64,000 nucleotides of DNA from Bubalus kerabau (GCF_029407905.1 NC_073645.1:50474001-50538000), one strand, 5' to 3'. Numbered from the stretch's first letter, positions 23,391-35,104 are shown. Notes: generated by a model not told the origin, from the sequence alone. A program made the numbers and translations.

Positions 23391-23795
23391 CTACTGTACA
23401 GAACAGGGAACTCTAGTCAGTGCCCTGTGGTGACCTAAATGGGAAAGGAATTCAAAAGGAGATTGTATATGTAAATACAGAGCGGACTCACTCTGCTGCG
23501 CTGCAGACACTAACAGGACATTGCAGAGCGACTATGTGCACGCACGTGTGCTCAGTGGTGTCCAAGTCTTTGTGATCCCCTGGACTGTAGCCCACCAGGC
23601 TCCTCTGTCTTTGGGATTTTCCAGACAAGAATGCCAGAGTGATTGCCATTTTCTTCTCCAGGGGATCTTATGGACCCAGGGACTGAACATTCATCTCTTG
23701 CATCTCTGGCTTGCAGACAGATTCTTTACCACTGAGTTACCTGGGAAGCCAAAAGCAACTATATGCCAATTGACAAAAGAAAAAAAAAAAAACAA
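23391..23795 (+). mobile_element. L1 3' end, split by a SINE
   Basis: Sense bovine-type L1 3' UTR (GAACCTACTGTACAGAACAG, GGGAACTCTAGTCAGTGCCC, GTGGTGACCTAAATGGGAAA), continuing after the SINE as AGCAACTATATGCCAATTGA and ending in an A-rich tail near 23,780-23,795. The interruption at 23,540-23,753 is a Bov-tA. Confidence 0.82.
23540..23753 (-). mobile_element. Bov-tA SINE nested in L1
   Basis: Minus-strand Bov-tA with CTGGACTGTAGCCCACCAGG and TTTACCACTGAGTTACCTGG. It is bounded by AGCGACTATGTGC (23527-23539) and AGCAACTATATGC (23754-23766), which match at 11 of 13 positions and are L1 sequence duplicated at the target. This dates the SINE as younger than the L1. Confidence 0.88.
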
Positions 23796-23884
23796 CTTAA
23801 ATTTTTTTTTGTGTGTAATGACATTTCCTTTGGCATTTCCTGATGACTCTTGAATTAACAAGTTAGTACTTGGCAGGAATCACA

Positions 23885-24062
23885 TAGATGTGGCTTTAGA
23901 TCCCAGCTTGGAGTCTTCCAGCAATGTGGCCTGGAGACAGTTCTTAGACCTCTCAGAGCCTCATTGCTTATGGATAAAAAAGGGACAATATTTCAGGGTT
24001 CCTATGGCTATGGTTGCTCCCATCTATCTCAGAATTATTGTGACTATTATTATTTTTACTTG
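23885..24062 (+). repeat. MIR
   Basis: Sense MIR: TAGATCCCAGCTTGGAGTCT, GCAATGTGGCCTGGAGACAG, CCTCTCAGAGCCTCATTGCT, then GGATAAAAAAGGGACAATAT. Confidence 0.65.
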
Positions 24063-24065
24063 TAG

Positions 24066-24596
24066 AAGCTAGATTCCTTAAAATCCCTTAGTCCCCCAAA
24101 TAAACCAGTTTATTCATCATATACAATCGCTGATTTTTCAGAAGGTTCTTTATAGTTACTATTGTTCCAAGTACAACATTTGGTAGTGGAATGGGCTGGT
24201 CATAGCAGGAAAAGGCAGGATGTAGATTGGAGCCCAACACCATGTGGCATCAGGACACCACATTCATTCAATGGCTGCTTAGGTTGGAAAAGGAGTTGTG
24301 AAATCCTGCAAAGCTTGAGGCAGTCATACATCTTTTTCCCTGATGAAGGGGTAAGATATTAAAAAACATGGAGGAAATGGTCCACAAACAGGTCTTTGGG
24401 AAGACAGGGAATTTGGCATGACCTCATGGGGTCCAGGGCAAAAGCTGGGGCGTGGCTGTGATGGATACCTCATCCCTGACAGCCACCAGCGCATGGAACT
24501 ATAAAGACCACAGGCTCAAGGGAAGCCACAAAATGCATAAGGTTAAAATTTCCTTTCTACTGTTGGGCAAACAATTCCCCCATCACCTCCAAAAGT
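24066..24596. other. Unassigned sequence
   Basis: No gene or named repeat. It borders the LTR-like segment and could be decayed internal retroviral sequence, which I cannot show. Confidence 0.3.
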
Positions 24597-25165
24597 TGCC
24601 CAGTGTACCAACTCCAAGCTCGCTCTGCTCACCAGACAAGAGGCCAATGAATCCGAGATTCAAGGTGTTGAAAGCAAGGGATAGAACTTTATTCGGAGAG
24701 CTGGCTGACGAAGAAGATGGCAGACTAATGTCTCAAAATAACCATCGTGTCTGGGTCTGGATGCCAGGTTCTTTTATGAATCAAAGATGGAGAGAGGTGA
24801 AGAAACAAAAAGGTGATTAATCTTGCAAATATCTCCTAGAATAGCAAGACTCAGGTAAGCGGATGTGTTAATTTCTTCCTTCCTGCCATCTACAGGTGGA
24901 CGGGGTTCTGAACAAAGGCATTTTAGTTTAACAATCAGGCAGAGGGGGCAGGATTCTCTGAGGCAGGCCATTATGTATGATCATAATAACAAAAGCAATG
25001 GAAAGCAAGTCAAAGAAATGGTTCCAACTTAGAGTCAGATTTGGCTTATTCCTGAAACACCACCTCTGGACTTCTGCCCCATGTGAGATTCAGGCTTCAG
25101 TTTTATGCAGGATACCCTGATTCCCACTGTGAGTAAAGTCCAGTGGGGAACTCGCCAACCAACAG
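24597..25165 (-). mobile_element. LTR-like element (solo or partial)
   Basis: On the minus strand, an AATAAA signal (plus TTTATT at 24688-24693) is followed by an R/U5-like stretch ending in GGTACACTGGGCA at 24597. Plus-strand text such as GGATAGAACTTTATTCGGAG, GGCAGACTAATGTCTCAAAA and CAGGTTCTTTTATGAATCAA looks like an antisense LTR. A purine-rich minus-strand stretch TTTGGAGGTGATGGGGG sits just outside the CA end, where a primer binding site would be. The family is not named and the right boundary is uncertain. Confidence 0.45.
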
Positions 25166-26127
25166 GGCAAGTGTAAGTGACCTTGTGTGCAGACACAGCT
25201 TCCCTCACCAGTTCAGCTCAAGAATCACTATGCTGGGGCTTAGAGAAGGGACCTGGAGGTCTTCAAGAGAGAGATGAAGGAATGCCAAGAATGATGCTTC
25301 TGAAAAGAGGGGCGATCAGCACTGGCCCTGCAGGCTCCCACTGGCCGATACAGGAAAGGATTCAGGGAGGGAGAGGAAAAGGGACCCCTGGGGAAGAACA
25401 GCCTGAGCTATCCAGGACCCTCTCTTCAGTCTGGGCTGTGCCAACTTCGGGTGCTGGAATCTGCAAATGTTCCAGGTGTTGGCAGCGGAGTGCAGCATGT
25501 GACAGCTAACACCCTCCCAGGAATGATGGTTGGGGGAAGGCCTAGAGACAATCACCAGCTAAGGAAACATATCAACCAAGCGTCCATTTGATGTGAGTGT
25601 TGACGTGACCACAAGCCAAGGAATGAGCTGCAGTCCATTGCCAACGGTGTTGCTCATGGTGCCAGGGGAGCGTCTGTGGACTCGAATGTCCAGGGATACC
25701 TGAGGGCTCTGTGGGACCAGGAAAGGGGCAGGGGCAGCTCGGCTTCTCTGAGGACCAGGAGGAAGGCAGTAAGATGGTGCTGTGGGGGGGACATAATGAG
25801 ATGAGGGCACAGGGCCTGGTGGGACTTTGCTTTGGCTCTGAGTGTGATGGAGCCTTTTAGGCAATGGCGTCCCAGGACCTGATTGCATCTGAAAGAAAGG
25901 GTCTCCTTGACTGCTGCATGGAGCATGAACCCTGGGAGGACATCAGCTGGGGTCCAGTTAGGAAGCTAGGCTGATCCTTGGAGAGGCTCAGGACGGGCAG
26001 CTTTGAGGAGACAAAGCCAGAGGCAGGAGGGTGAGGAGGTCCAGAGGGCACACCTCGAGATGCACAGGCCCAGCGTACCCATCTCAACCTGCATGGCATG
26101 TGTGTAGTCACTGTGGTCTCTTCATTA
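25166..26127. other. Unassigned; possible retroviral internal relic
   Basis: The minus strand has a proline-rich 109-codon frame (25559-25888) next to frames of 79-95 codons. The proximity to the LTR-like piece and the proline bias would fit a decayed gag-like segment, but no diagnostic motif is visible. Chance frames in GC-moderate DNA are equally possible. Confidence 0.25.
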
Positions 26128-26463
26128 GCTCTCTCTTTTTTCATTGAAGTGTAGTTGATTTAAAATACTGTGCCAGTCTCTGCTGTTCAGCAAAGTGACT
26201 CAATTATTCACATACAGATATTCTTTTTTAATATACTTTTCCATTATGGTTTATCCCAGGAGATTAGATATAGTTCCCCGTGCTATCCAGTAGGACCTTG
26301 TTTATCCACCCTAATGTAACAGTTTGTATCGACTAATGCCAAATTCCCAGCCCACCCCTCTCCTTCCTGACCCCCTACCCCCGCCTTGGTAACCACAGAT
26401 CTGTTCTTTATGAGTCCATTTCTGTTTTATAGATAAGTTCATTTGTGCTGTATTTTAGATTCT
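26128..26463 (-). mobile_element. Bovine-type L1 3' end, antisense
   Basis: Antisense L1 3' UTR: poly-T start, TTGAAGTGTAGTTGATTTAA, CTGCTGTTCAGCAAAGTGAC, CCCCGTGCTATCCAGTAGGA, TTGGTAACCACAGATCTGTT, ATAGATAAGTTCATTTGTGC. 5'-truncated, with its tail at the left. Confidence 0.9.
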
Positions 26464-29400
26464 CAGGGACTCCTCCAAGAGGACTGATGAGTCTACTCAT
26501 TACTGAACTAGCACGACGGGATCAGCACGCAGGAGTCTGAATCTAGGACAGTGTTTCACCTGGTTCAGGAAGTTCTCTGGTAGTGTCGGTAACTCTACTG
26601 GGCCACGAGGGATGGTTCTGCATCTTTGGGGAATAATCCACAAAACCTGGCTCTTGCAAGGGCATGAACTCTTCCTGGTTCTTATTTATCCTAGAGGGGT
26701 AATAGCTTGATTCCCTGTAGAATCGGTGAGTGTTAAACTCTAACCTGTGCTAGAATATTCAACTTGGAATATTGCTATCAGGCTATTCTAAACTGAAGTG
26801 GGATGAGATTCTGAGGAGTGCTAGTCAGGCACCTTCAAAACGCCACTTGGTATTTCTAAGGATGGTTTCCAGTCGAATTTTCAAGCAAATCACCAAGCTA
26901 AAGACAATAATCAATTGAAGATGCCCTTTGATATTAGTACTAAACATTTTCTTGTTGCAATTTAATTAAAATCATGTACCAGTAGTGTGTCTTAACCTAA
27001 TCACTATTTTCCAGATCTACACTAAGAAAGTAACCTTAATAGTCTTTTTATTCTTAGTCTTTTTCCAGTTTACTTAACAGAAAAAAAAAATCACAATTTA
27101 TTATAAATGAAAAAAAAAAAAAAACCTACCTTAGCATTCCTCTGCTTTTCACTGAGAAAACCTTTTCAAAAATTTAGGCATTTTTTGGAAGCATTATAAT
27201 CATAGAGAAGAAGAGCATAATTGTAGAATCATATTATAATCGTTATAATCGTAGAGAAGCCATGGCTCCATCAAGTGAACATAACCACCTTAACACCTTC
27301 AATAATCAACTGTGATATGAAATTTAGCTACATATATACATTTTTAGCAATACCTTAAAGCACAGACTATGTAGATTTAACATGCATCAGTTACTTAAAA
27401 GACACTTATTTCTTACAGGAAGTAAAATATTGGGTTTGAGGGGAGGGGTTTGTTTTTTGGGGATTAAGTGACAAGCGTTCTTTGTTTCCAAATAGAGCAG
27501 ACTTCAGAGAAGTTTATTTTGCCATTAGTGCATGCCTATAAAATCTCGAACAGAAAGAAATATAAAAGGGCAGATCAAGTAAAAATCTTTCCTCACATCA
27601 AAAACCTAGAATGATCCTGAAATGTCAGCAGAAAAAAAAAAAAATTAATTCATGTACCAGGCACAACCTGCCACTCTATAAGATATATAAGACCTCTAGA
27701 TAAATTATAAGGGGTTTGTGGATGTTGCATATATTGATTAAGACATCAAGCATTACATACCAACCAATAATGAATTACTTCATGCTGGAAGATAAAACTT
27801 TGTGATATTTAAAATTACAGACTTGAAAGTAAGTAAAATTACCCCTAATTACGCAGAAGGGAGTAACACCTTCGCAGTAAACAAGATAAGCACCTCAAAC
27901 AGCACTAATAATTTTAATTAACATTTTCAAGTTTCCTTCTACCTCTTTTCAAGGTCACCTTCTCCCTCCTGGAGGAACAGCTGCTGTGGTTCCAACTTCC
28001 ATCACATTTTTTCTTGTGAGGATTAAGCAACAGGAATATTTTCTAGAACTAATTTTTTAAAACAAGTAATTGTGGGCCAAAGTAAACACTGAATGGCGGT
28101 AGCCCACGAGCAATGCTTTAGAAATGGATTGCAAATCTACTTTTCCATCTTTGTTAAGAGCGCAACTTGTCTTTACCAAGTGCCTTTATTGGAATCATGA
28201 AACATGCCTGAACTATTAAATATTCAGATTATAATCCAAGTCTAGGAGAGTTTAACCAGCAATGCAACAAATGAATTTCACGCATAACACAGCCTATCTA
28301 CATGGTATTTGTATTCTCTGTTGAGTACTGGTTAATACATTCATTTGTTCAAGATTTATGATTTTGCTAAACTGTTTTCTCTCTTTTGTAAATTAAGAAA
28401 CCAGCAAGAATAGGGCTTTGTTATATCAATGGGTTTGTTCCATTCCACAAATTTAATGTACAGGGTCACTCAGAATATAATGTGTAGTGAAAGAATCTCA
28501 TTAGGGCTAAAATGAATGTAAAATGTGTCAATTTGATCCAAATGAGAACTGTAGTAAAACCATGTTTGATGTTCGTGTGCAATAAATCTTTAACATTTGT
28601 CTGTAAAGTATTAGAGAACCCACAGGGAAATCTGTGTTTGTGATAGCAGCACATTTCCCGTGGTTTTCCTCTATTATTCTTTGTTGGCATTTAGCATATG
28701 GAAGTCAAAAGTGAAAATCTAAGATGGGGGTTATTAACCATGATTCTAAAGTAAACAGAAAATGTACCTCATGCTCTTTAATGTACTTTAGAAAAACTAG
28801 AAATCATTTCAAAAAATAAGACGAGCAAATCTTTGAAGACACCTTCATCGTGCATTTTGAGAGATGCTACAATCTTGCAGTTTCAATCTTGGAAAACAGC
28901 GCCTGATTTGATCTGTGTTTGCCTGGAGTATCTTTTATTTTCAGATTTGATTTTAAAGATTCTAATGGTTTCATTTTCTATTGCATATGTGGTGACCATT
29001 ATCTTTCCAATTCATTTTTATTTTGATATATTCATATTGTTAATTACTGTTGTATTTCAATTTTCTCTCTAGTATTTTTGTTCCTTCATAATGGCTTTAT
29101 GGTTCACTGGACCGAAATGACTAAAATGAAAGATTTCCAAGATTTCTTCAGGGAGTAATTTACAAAAGACCAGCATTTTTTAATTGCTCCTGATGTTTAG
29201 TTCTGGATATCTGCTTCAGAAAGAAATCAATCTTCGTCCTTTAGGTACCGTACTGAGCACATCATCATCTTTTTTAGAAACTTGATAATTAAACCATTTT
29301 TTTTTCTAAAATTACTTCAACATTTTCCTTCTCAGTCTGATTTCTCTAACAGCTAGAAGCACAAAAATGCATGACCATTTCTGTTTACATTAATGTAATT

Positions 29401-30005
29401 CCTTTTTTTTTTTTTTGCATAAATGTGTTTTGCTCTTTAATGTAGTGAAAAATAATAATAATCAGGGTGACGTCAAAAATAATTAAGAGAAATAGCCAGG
29501 TTTACCCAATAGGAAAATTCTTCCTGTAGAAGAATGAAAAGAAAATTAATTTCCCTGTGTTAAGGTAATGAAAATCATTTTCAGAGTCCCCAAGTAAAAG
29601 AAAAAGTTAACAATGGATATGCCTTCAATAAGAAAAAGCTCATTTAAAAAATTGATATGTTTAAGATATTACAGTGTCATTGATAAGATCCGTGGGAATA
29701 TTCTAGCAAGAAGCAATTTCTGGTGTGCACGATGCTAATATTCTCTTAAAAGATGACATTCTTCTTTTCAGTAATCCTGACACACATTCCCAGGAAATAC
29801 GCTGATTTCAACTTCAAATTAGCTTGTGGCTGGAAAGGGACATATCCCTTCATCACCTTTAACTAAATGGCCATTGAGGCCTGGCACGGAAAATTGTCAC
29901 AAAGGGACCTGCCCTGTGCCCTTTCCTGTATTATGTAGTCACCCAAGTTGTAAAGGCCATGCTGACTGATAACTGATGTTCTTGTTTTCTTTTGGGAAAC
30001 TCTTT
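26464..30005. other. 3.5-kb AT-rich tract free of recognised repeats
   Basis: No SINE, LINE or LTR is recognisable, although SINEs occur every 1-3 kb in much of the window. AT-rich with many TAATTA/AATTAA words (for example TTGCAATTTAATTAAAATCA near 26,957) and poly-A/T runs at about 27,079-27,124 and 29,403-29,417. Frames are short. This is compatible with a conserved noncoding or regulatory tract, which the sequence alone cannot prove. Confidence 0.45.
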
Positions 30006-30016
30006 AGTTAATATTG

Positions 30017-30211
30017 GGCTACAAAGAATCTGCCTGCAATGTGGGAGACCAGGGTTCAATACCTGGGTTGAGAAGATCCCCTGGAGGAGGGCATGGCAAC
30101 CCACTCCAGTATTCTTGCCTGGAGAATCTCCATGGACAGGGGAGCCTGGTGGGCTACGGTCCATGGGGTTGCAAAGAGTCAGACACGACTGAGAGACTAA
30201 GCACAGCACAC
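30017..30211 (+). mobile_element. Bov-tA SINE, head-truncated
   Basis: Sense copy beginning inside the tRNA-like head (GGCTACAAAGAATCTGCCTG) and ending GAGAGACTAAGCACAGCACA. Flanking AGTTAATATTG (30006-30016) and AGTTAATACTG (30212-30222) form an 10-of-11 target duplication. Confidence 0.9.
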
Positions 30212-30222
30212 AGTTAATACTG

Positions 30223-31529
30223 ACTCTGGACTTCAAAGTCTGTGTTAAAAAAAATACAGAGATTGAACTATTGTACATATATCTTCACAAAGTATTGCAT
30301 GGTGGCCTATGTCCAAATGAAGATTAGTTCTTCAGGCTGAGGTGGGGCAGCCTAACCTATGAGAGGATTCTGTATCGGACACTGTCCCTTTCACTTGACA
30401 TCCCAAGAAGGACAGCTCTGTGGTTTCTGTTGTCATTTGGAATCGGTTGTGTGGTATTTTTTCTTTTCTTTCTTTCTTTTTTCTTTTTTTTTTTTTTTTT
30501 TTTTGGTGCAGCAGGCTTATTTTCCTAACTACACCCAGCTTTGAATGATACTAAAATCAATTCCCGTCTCCTGAATGTCCACCGTGTTGGAAGGAGGCCC
30601 AGGCGCCTGCCAGGAGTCCAGCGGAGCCAGCCTGATGCTTTACCGTGCAGGGTCAGGAGCAGACCAGGGTGGATTATGCTGGAGAATTGTAGTTCTGCAA
30701 AGAGGTTCCCAAGGATGCCTGGTCCTGCCTCTCAGCTAGGGGCAGCCCCACCTGAAGCTTCCATAGACCCACATCTAGCGTCAGAGGGACACTCTCTGCC
30801 CAGCTTGTGTTAAGATTTGTAAAGATCCTCTTGGATGGAAAGCTTGCAGAGCCCTGGGCGCTCCCACTGCTGTGTTGGCTTTGTAACTGGAGAAGCGCAA
30901 CAATGGCATAAGCTTCCAACCCTCCCCTCCTCAAATGGGTTTGATCCTGTCGATTGTGAAAGGCACAGATTTTATTTCCTCATTTTCCTTTTAAGTTGCC
31001 TGTCAAAGCTCACAATAGAAAAAACAAACAGCCTGCTTGAAGTCAAGTGAGGGAGGAGGGTGCTCCTCCCTGGGGGGCCATTTCACCCCTGACCTGAGGG
31101 GCCTTTCTTGACTCAACTGTGGATAAGAGCACGATTCTAGATGTAATGTCCTCTGAGTGGTCCTCCACGTGTTCCCATGTCCACGACCCCACATCCCGTT
31201 TCCCAGCCAACTGCAGTCTGGGACCCCTGTCAACCCTCCCCACCCATTATCTCAACCATCCCTGCCCCCCGAACCCCATTTTATTCCCAATGCCCCTCCC
31301 CAAAACGATTGTTGCTACTTTTTGCCGGATTAATCTTTCTAGCCCACATGTCACTCATCTGATTGGACTTTAGTTCAGAATTGCAAAGAATAATTTCCTC
31401 ACCAGCATTCAAACCCTCCACCACCCAGCCTTCCTTCTTGGTTCGTAGCTCTTGTTCCTTCTATATACTCTGTATTCCAGGAGACATGTGAAGGCAAAAG
31501 AATGACCAAAAAATGAATTTTAACCCCTT
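30223..31529. other. Single-copy sequence with a pyrimidine run
   Basis: No gene recognised. Contains a (TTTC)n/poly-T run at about 30,460-30,504. Confidence 0.4.
30460..30504. repeat. (TTTC)n / poly-T run
   Basis: TTTTCTTTTCTTTCTTTC followed by about 22 T residues. It could be the antisense polyA tail of a retro-inserted sequence to its right (from 30,505), but I do not recognise one. Confidence 0.9.
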
Positions 31530-31538
31530 CTCCTTAGT

Positions 31539-31736
31539 GGGGCTTCCATGGTGGCTCAGACTGTAAACAGTCTGCCTGTAATGCAGGAGATGTGGGTTTC
31601 ATCCCTAGGTCAAGAAGATTCCCCTGGAGAAGGGAACGGCAACCTTCTGCAATATTCTTGCCTGGAGAATCCCATGGACAGAGGAGCCTGGCGGGCTACA
31701 GTCCATGGGGTTGCAAAGAGTCGGACATGACTTTCA
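31539..31736 (+). mobile_element. Bov-tA SINE
   Basis: Sense copy from GGGCTTCCATGGTGGCTCAG to AGTCGGACATGACTTTCA. CTCCTTAGT (31530-31538) and CTCCTCAGT (31737-31745) are a likely 9-bp target duplication. Confidence 0.9.
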
Positions 31737-31844
31737 CTCCTCAGTAGCTATGAGAAATTGGGTGAATTAAGTCCCATATGCTTCTCTTTGTGCCTGAGAA
31801 GAGTTCCTCCCTGAGAGGGTGACTGTGAGCTCAAGCAGGTCAAA

Positions 31845-31895
31845 ATCTGTCAAGTTTGAAGCAGGATGTGGCACACAGTAGGTGCTCAATAAAAA
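31845..31895 (+). repeat. L2/MIR-type 3' end
   Basis: GGATGTGGCACACAGTAGGT followed by GCTCAATAAAAATG is the common 3' terminal motif of L2 and MIR. Too short to separate the two. Confidence 0.5.
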
Positions 31896-32897
31896 TGCCC
31901 TTCTGTTTTTGTTTTCAGGACTGACAACCTCCTGAACTGTTCTTCCCGTCACTCGGCCTGTGTCAGTCTAGGATGCTCTTCCCCTGCCCCCTCTCACCTG
32001 TCAGAATGCCCGCGTCCTCCAGGAGCCGTCTATTAATTCTCCCGCAGTCCACTTTTGTCATTGTTGGACAGGGCCCTGTCTCACTCACCTCTGAATCTCC
32101 AGGGCTACCAGGAACAGGCGGTGCACTCAACAAATTAGCCTTAAATGAATAAATGAAATGAATCATAACCTCCTCTTGGGAACAGCTCCTGCCCCTCCCA
32201 TCCAAAAGCGACCTTGCCCTCCTCCAAGCTCTGACAGATGCTTTCTCTGCACCTTGACGGTGGTGTCTAATACTGGCGGCCTCATAACTGGGGAGATGAG
32301 CTATCCACAAACACAGCCATAATATATTGAGCTCCTTGGGGGCAAAGGCTGTCTCAGCTGCTATGATGGAAACGTCCATGACATCCATGGCAGACCCTAA
32401 AGGATTATTTTGATGGAAGGTGTTCTTCGCTCCATGTAATAGATCCAATTTAGCCAAGTGCTCCATCAAGCAAGTTTCCGAGGCCCTCATTGACTTAATT
32501 ATAGATACATGAAACTTGGCAGGGATTACATGAGTGACTATTTAACCCGTAGATCCGTCAATAAATTGTTGGCATCGTTTGGGAAATAACTTCTAAAACT
32601 TGTGTTGTGTTTTTTCTTTTCCCTCCCACCAGCACAAAGTTGAGAGCGAAGGTGATTTTTTATGAGCTCCCCTCCCGCAGCTGGCTCCAACGCTCACGCG
32701 CGCAGGTCTCTCTTTCCAGGCGTCTTTGCCCAGTCGTAATTATAGTGTGTTCCCAACCTAACTGATGGCTGGTGTCCTCATTAAGGCCCATTACCCTGAA
32801 GAAGGTGTTTATTGAACCTGGCAGAGTGCTGATATTTGTTAGACCCTGTCATATGGTTGATGGCGTTTAGTCAGAACTCATTGGGAAGCAGGAGTGA
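31896..32897. other. Single-copy sequence upstream of CpG island
   Basis: A 175-codon minus-strand frame (31963-32490) covers much of the left part; I see no domain in it. The stretch at 32,470-32,880 is AT-rich with TTAATTATAG, GTCGTAATTATAG and TCATTAAGGCCCATTA words, and a pyrimidine run followed by CCAG at about 32,706-32,720 resembles a splice acceptor. None of this is enough for a gene call. Confidence 0.35.
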
Positions 32898-33085
32898 GCC
32901 GCGCAAACTGGCCGCGGCGGCCGGGCCGCGTGCGCGCAGGATGGCGCCCGCTGCCCGAGGGCGGCTGTTCCACCTGCTCCACCAGGGCCCGGGCTCGCCG
33001 CCCCGCCGCCCGCGGGGCTGCTGCGCGCGCTCCTGTGGAGGGAGGACGCCCTCGCCAGGGAGACGGAGACGAGGGACGCCGTGGG
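32898..33085. promoter_or_regulatory. Short CpG-rich island
   Basis: About 190 bp with roughly 30 CpG dinucleotides by eye and very high GC, surrounded by AT-rich DNA. It includes GGCCGCGGCGGCCGGGCCGC and GCGCGCGCTCC clusters. An ATG at 32,941 with A at -3 and G at +4 opens a 72-codon frame to 33,156 (MAPAARGRLFHLLHQGPGSP). The alternative frame through LLRALLWREDALARETETR is also open across the island. It could be a promoter, first exon or CpG-rich enhancer; no TATA or splice donor decides between them. Confidence 0.4.
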
Positions 33086-33944
33086 CTCCTTGGATGTCAC
33101 AGCCATCCCTGTCATACTCACACCGCCATGCCAGGACTATTTGCAAAGGATGGTGACTAATTGGAGAATTGATACCATGGCGGGGGGGTGGGGAGTATGT
33201 TTTCAGATAAATCAGTGATTTTATTCTTTCTATAATGAGAAAGGGTGGAAGTCACTGAGAGATGACAACATTCATTATCTTCCAGGGAGGTATGAGGAAA
33301 ATAGAAATTTTTCAGTGAAAAACTAGAACTTCCAGGCATTAGTTATTATGCTTCTGAAAAATACACCTCTCCAGGGGAACTGGAATGTTGGGGCATCAAG
33401 GTCAGAGACGATGGCTGACCTTGATGGGTGCTTCCCAGCTTGAGGCGGCTCCTTGCTTTCCCTAACTGTGGGAGGACACGGCATTTCCAAGCTACAGTCT
33501 TCTTTTTGATAAAATTTGTCGCGTCCCATGATTTTAAAACATGTTTGATGTGCTGGAAATACTGATGGGGGACCAAGTCAATGAAGTATGATTTCATCCT
33601 TTAGATTCCCAAACCAGTAGATGGAGGGACAGTGTGTTTCTGTAAATATCTCTTGGTGAATGTTTGTTCCACAAATATATGTATGGGTCAGAAATTGTAG
33701 AAACACAAAAGCTGAAAGACCTAATTCTTTCCAGACAGAATGGACTCAAAGCAAAGACAGTATTGGTGGTGAATGGTTTTCAAGGGCTTCCTCTGTCACA
33801 ACCTGCCCTGATCATATGCTGACATTATCTTAATGTCAAAATACCATTGACTGATTCTCTTAAGTCTTAAAAGTTTAGTTGTAGGTGCCCAGGAGGAGAA
33901 AGAAATGACAGATAACAGGGGAAGCCTCAAGAGAAGAGCCAAAG
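33086..33944. other. Single-copy sequence
   Basis: No gene or repeat recognised. Short minus-strand frames only. Confidence 0.4.
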
Positions 33945-34045
33945 CCTTCATCCACTCACTTGTTCCTGCTTTTGTACCACGAATATCCTGGGTGCCGGGA
34001 GTCAAGCAAGGTTCTGGGATCATCATGCATGAGACAGTCTCTACT
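33945..34045 (-). repeat. L2-like relic
   Basis: TCACTTGTTCCTGCTTTTGT, then ATATCCTGGGTGCCGGGAG and AGCAAGGTTCTGGGATCATC resemble the antisense L2 3' end. Weak. Confidence 0.35.
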
Positions 34046-34949
34046 GTTTCTTAAATGGGCTTGCCTTAGCTGAGAGGCAAGAGGAAGCCAGATTAGGCAG
34101 CAAGGCAAGGATGAGAGCTGGGAAGAGGCAGGGAGGCTGGGAGCAGATCATGGAGTCGGATGAGGCAGGAGGGCTCAGAGCGCAGGTGAGGAAGTCTGGG
34201 TCGTGCCGACAGCTCTGCCAAGCGCCTGTGAGGCCACCGCGCACGTGGAGCCTCCTTCTGCCTGTGATACGGGGGCGGCATCGCAGGACGCCAGCACGGA
34301 CACTGCTTCATCAGGCAGGAGGGCCCCGGTCCTTGGTTACGGTGCTGTGGGCAAAGAGACAGGGGGATGCGTTTCATGCTCGTCCTGTCGTCCTGAGATC
34401 ACACTAGACCCCAGATAACACAGACTCTTTACAGAGGCTCAGCCAGATGGGGATGGGTGTTTGCCTCCACAAAGCAAGACCGCTGGAGACCACCAGCCCA
34501 CGCCTGGAGCAGTAGCTCCAGAACCTCACAAGGCACGTGTCTGGGTCACCTCTTTCTTCAGCTGAGGCTGCCCCAATTTAAACTTGTTCCCATTCCAGGA
34601 AGGAAGATGGAAGTCACAGAATGAATGGGACACCACCTCCATCTGGAAAGCAGACATTTCTCAGACACCCCTGACTCACTGACTCTTAGGTCTCTGACCA
34701 GACATATCATATGACCATCCTCATGGTGAGGAGGCTGGATATAAAGTTATCTTTTATTTTGCTGCTTTTTTTTTTTTTAAGCTAGGCATGCTGTTGCCTC
34801 AAATGCAATCAGATTTTGTATAAGAGGAAAGTGGATGTTGCGTGGACAATGAATACCTCTTCCCAGTCTACCCTTTCCCCTCCATCACTGTCATAGCCAC
34901 TATATTGATAGTATTTATTACCACTGGGTTGTGTACTTATTTATTGACA
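34046..34949. other. Single-copy sequence
   Basis: No gene or named repeat. Overlapping frames of 94-98 codons near 34.1-34.4 kb lie on opposite strands in GC-rich DNA and look like chance. Confidence 0.4.
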
Positions 34950-35080
34950 GTTTTCTCCCTCATGTCAACTCCAGGAGATCAGGGTCTTGCTTGTCTTGTT
35001 CCCACATTGAATTCCCAAGGCCCCAAAGAGAGCCCAGCACATCACTGGTATCTGATCAATATCTGTTGGAGGAATAAACG
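34950..35080 (+). repeat. L2 3' end
   Basis: CTCCAGGAGATCAGGGTCTT, then AGAGCCCAGCACATCACTGG and TGTTGGAGGAATAAACGAGA follow the sense L2 3' end. Diverged. Confidence 0.5.
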
Positions 35081-35104
35081 AGAGGCAAATTCTTGCAGTT
35101 GGTG

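Noticed and set aside
31963..32490. 175-codon minus-strand frame as a possible gene
   Set aside because: No recognisable domain and no exon signals; a frame of this length is expected by chance in 64 kb read in six frames.
32706..32721. Pyrimidine run plus CCAG as a splice acceptor of a real exon
   Set aside because: No supported exon or donor follows, and such sites occur often by chance.
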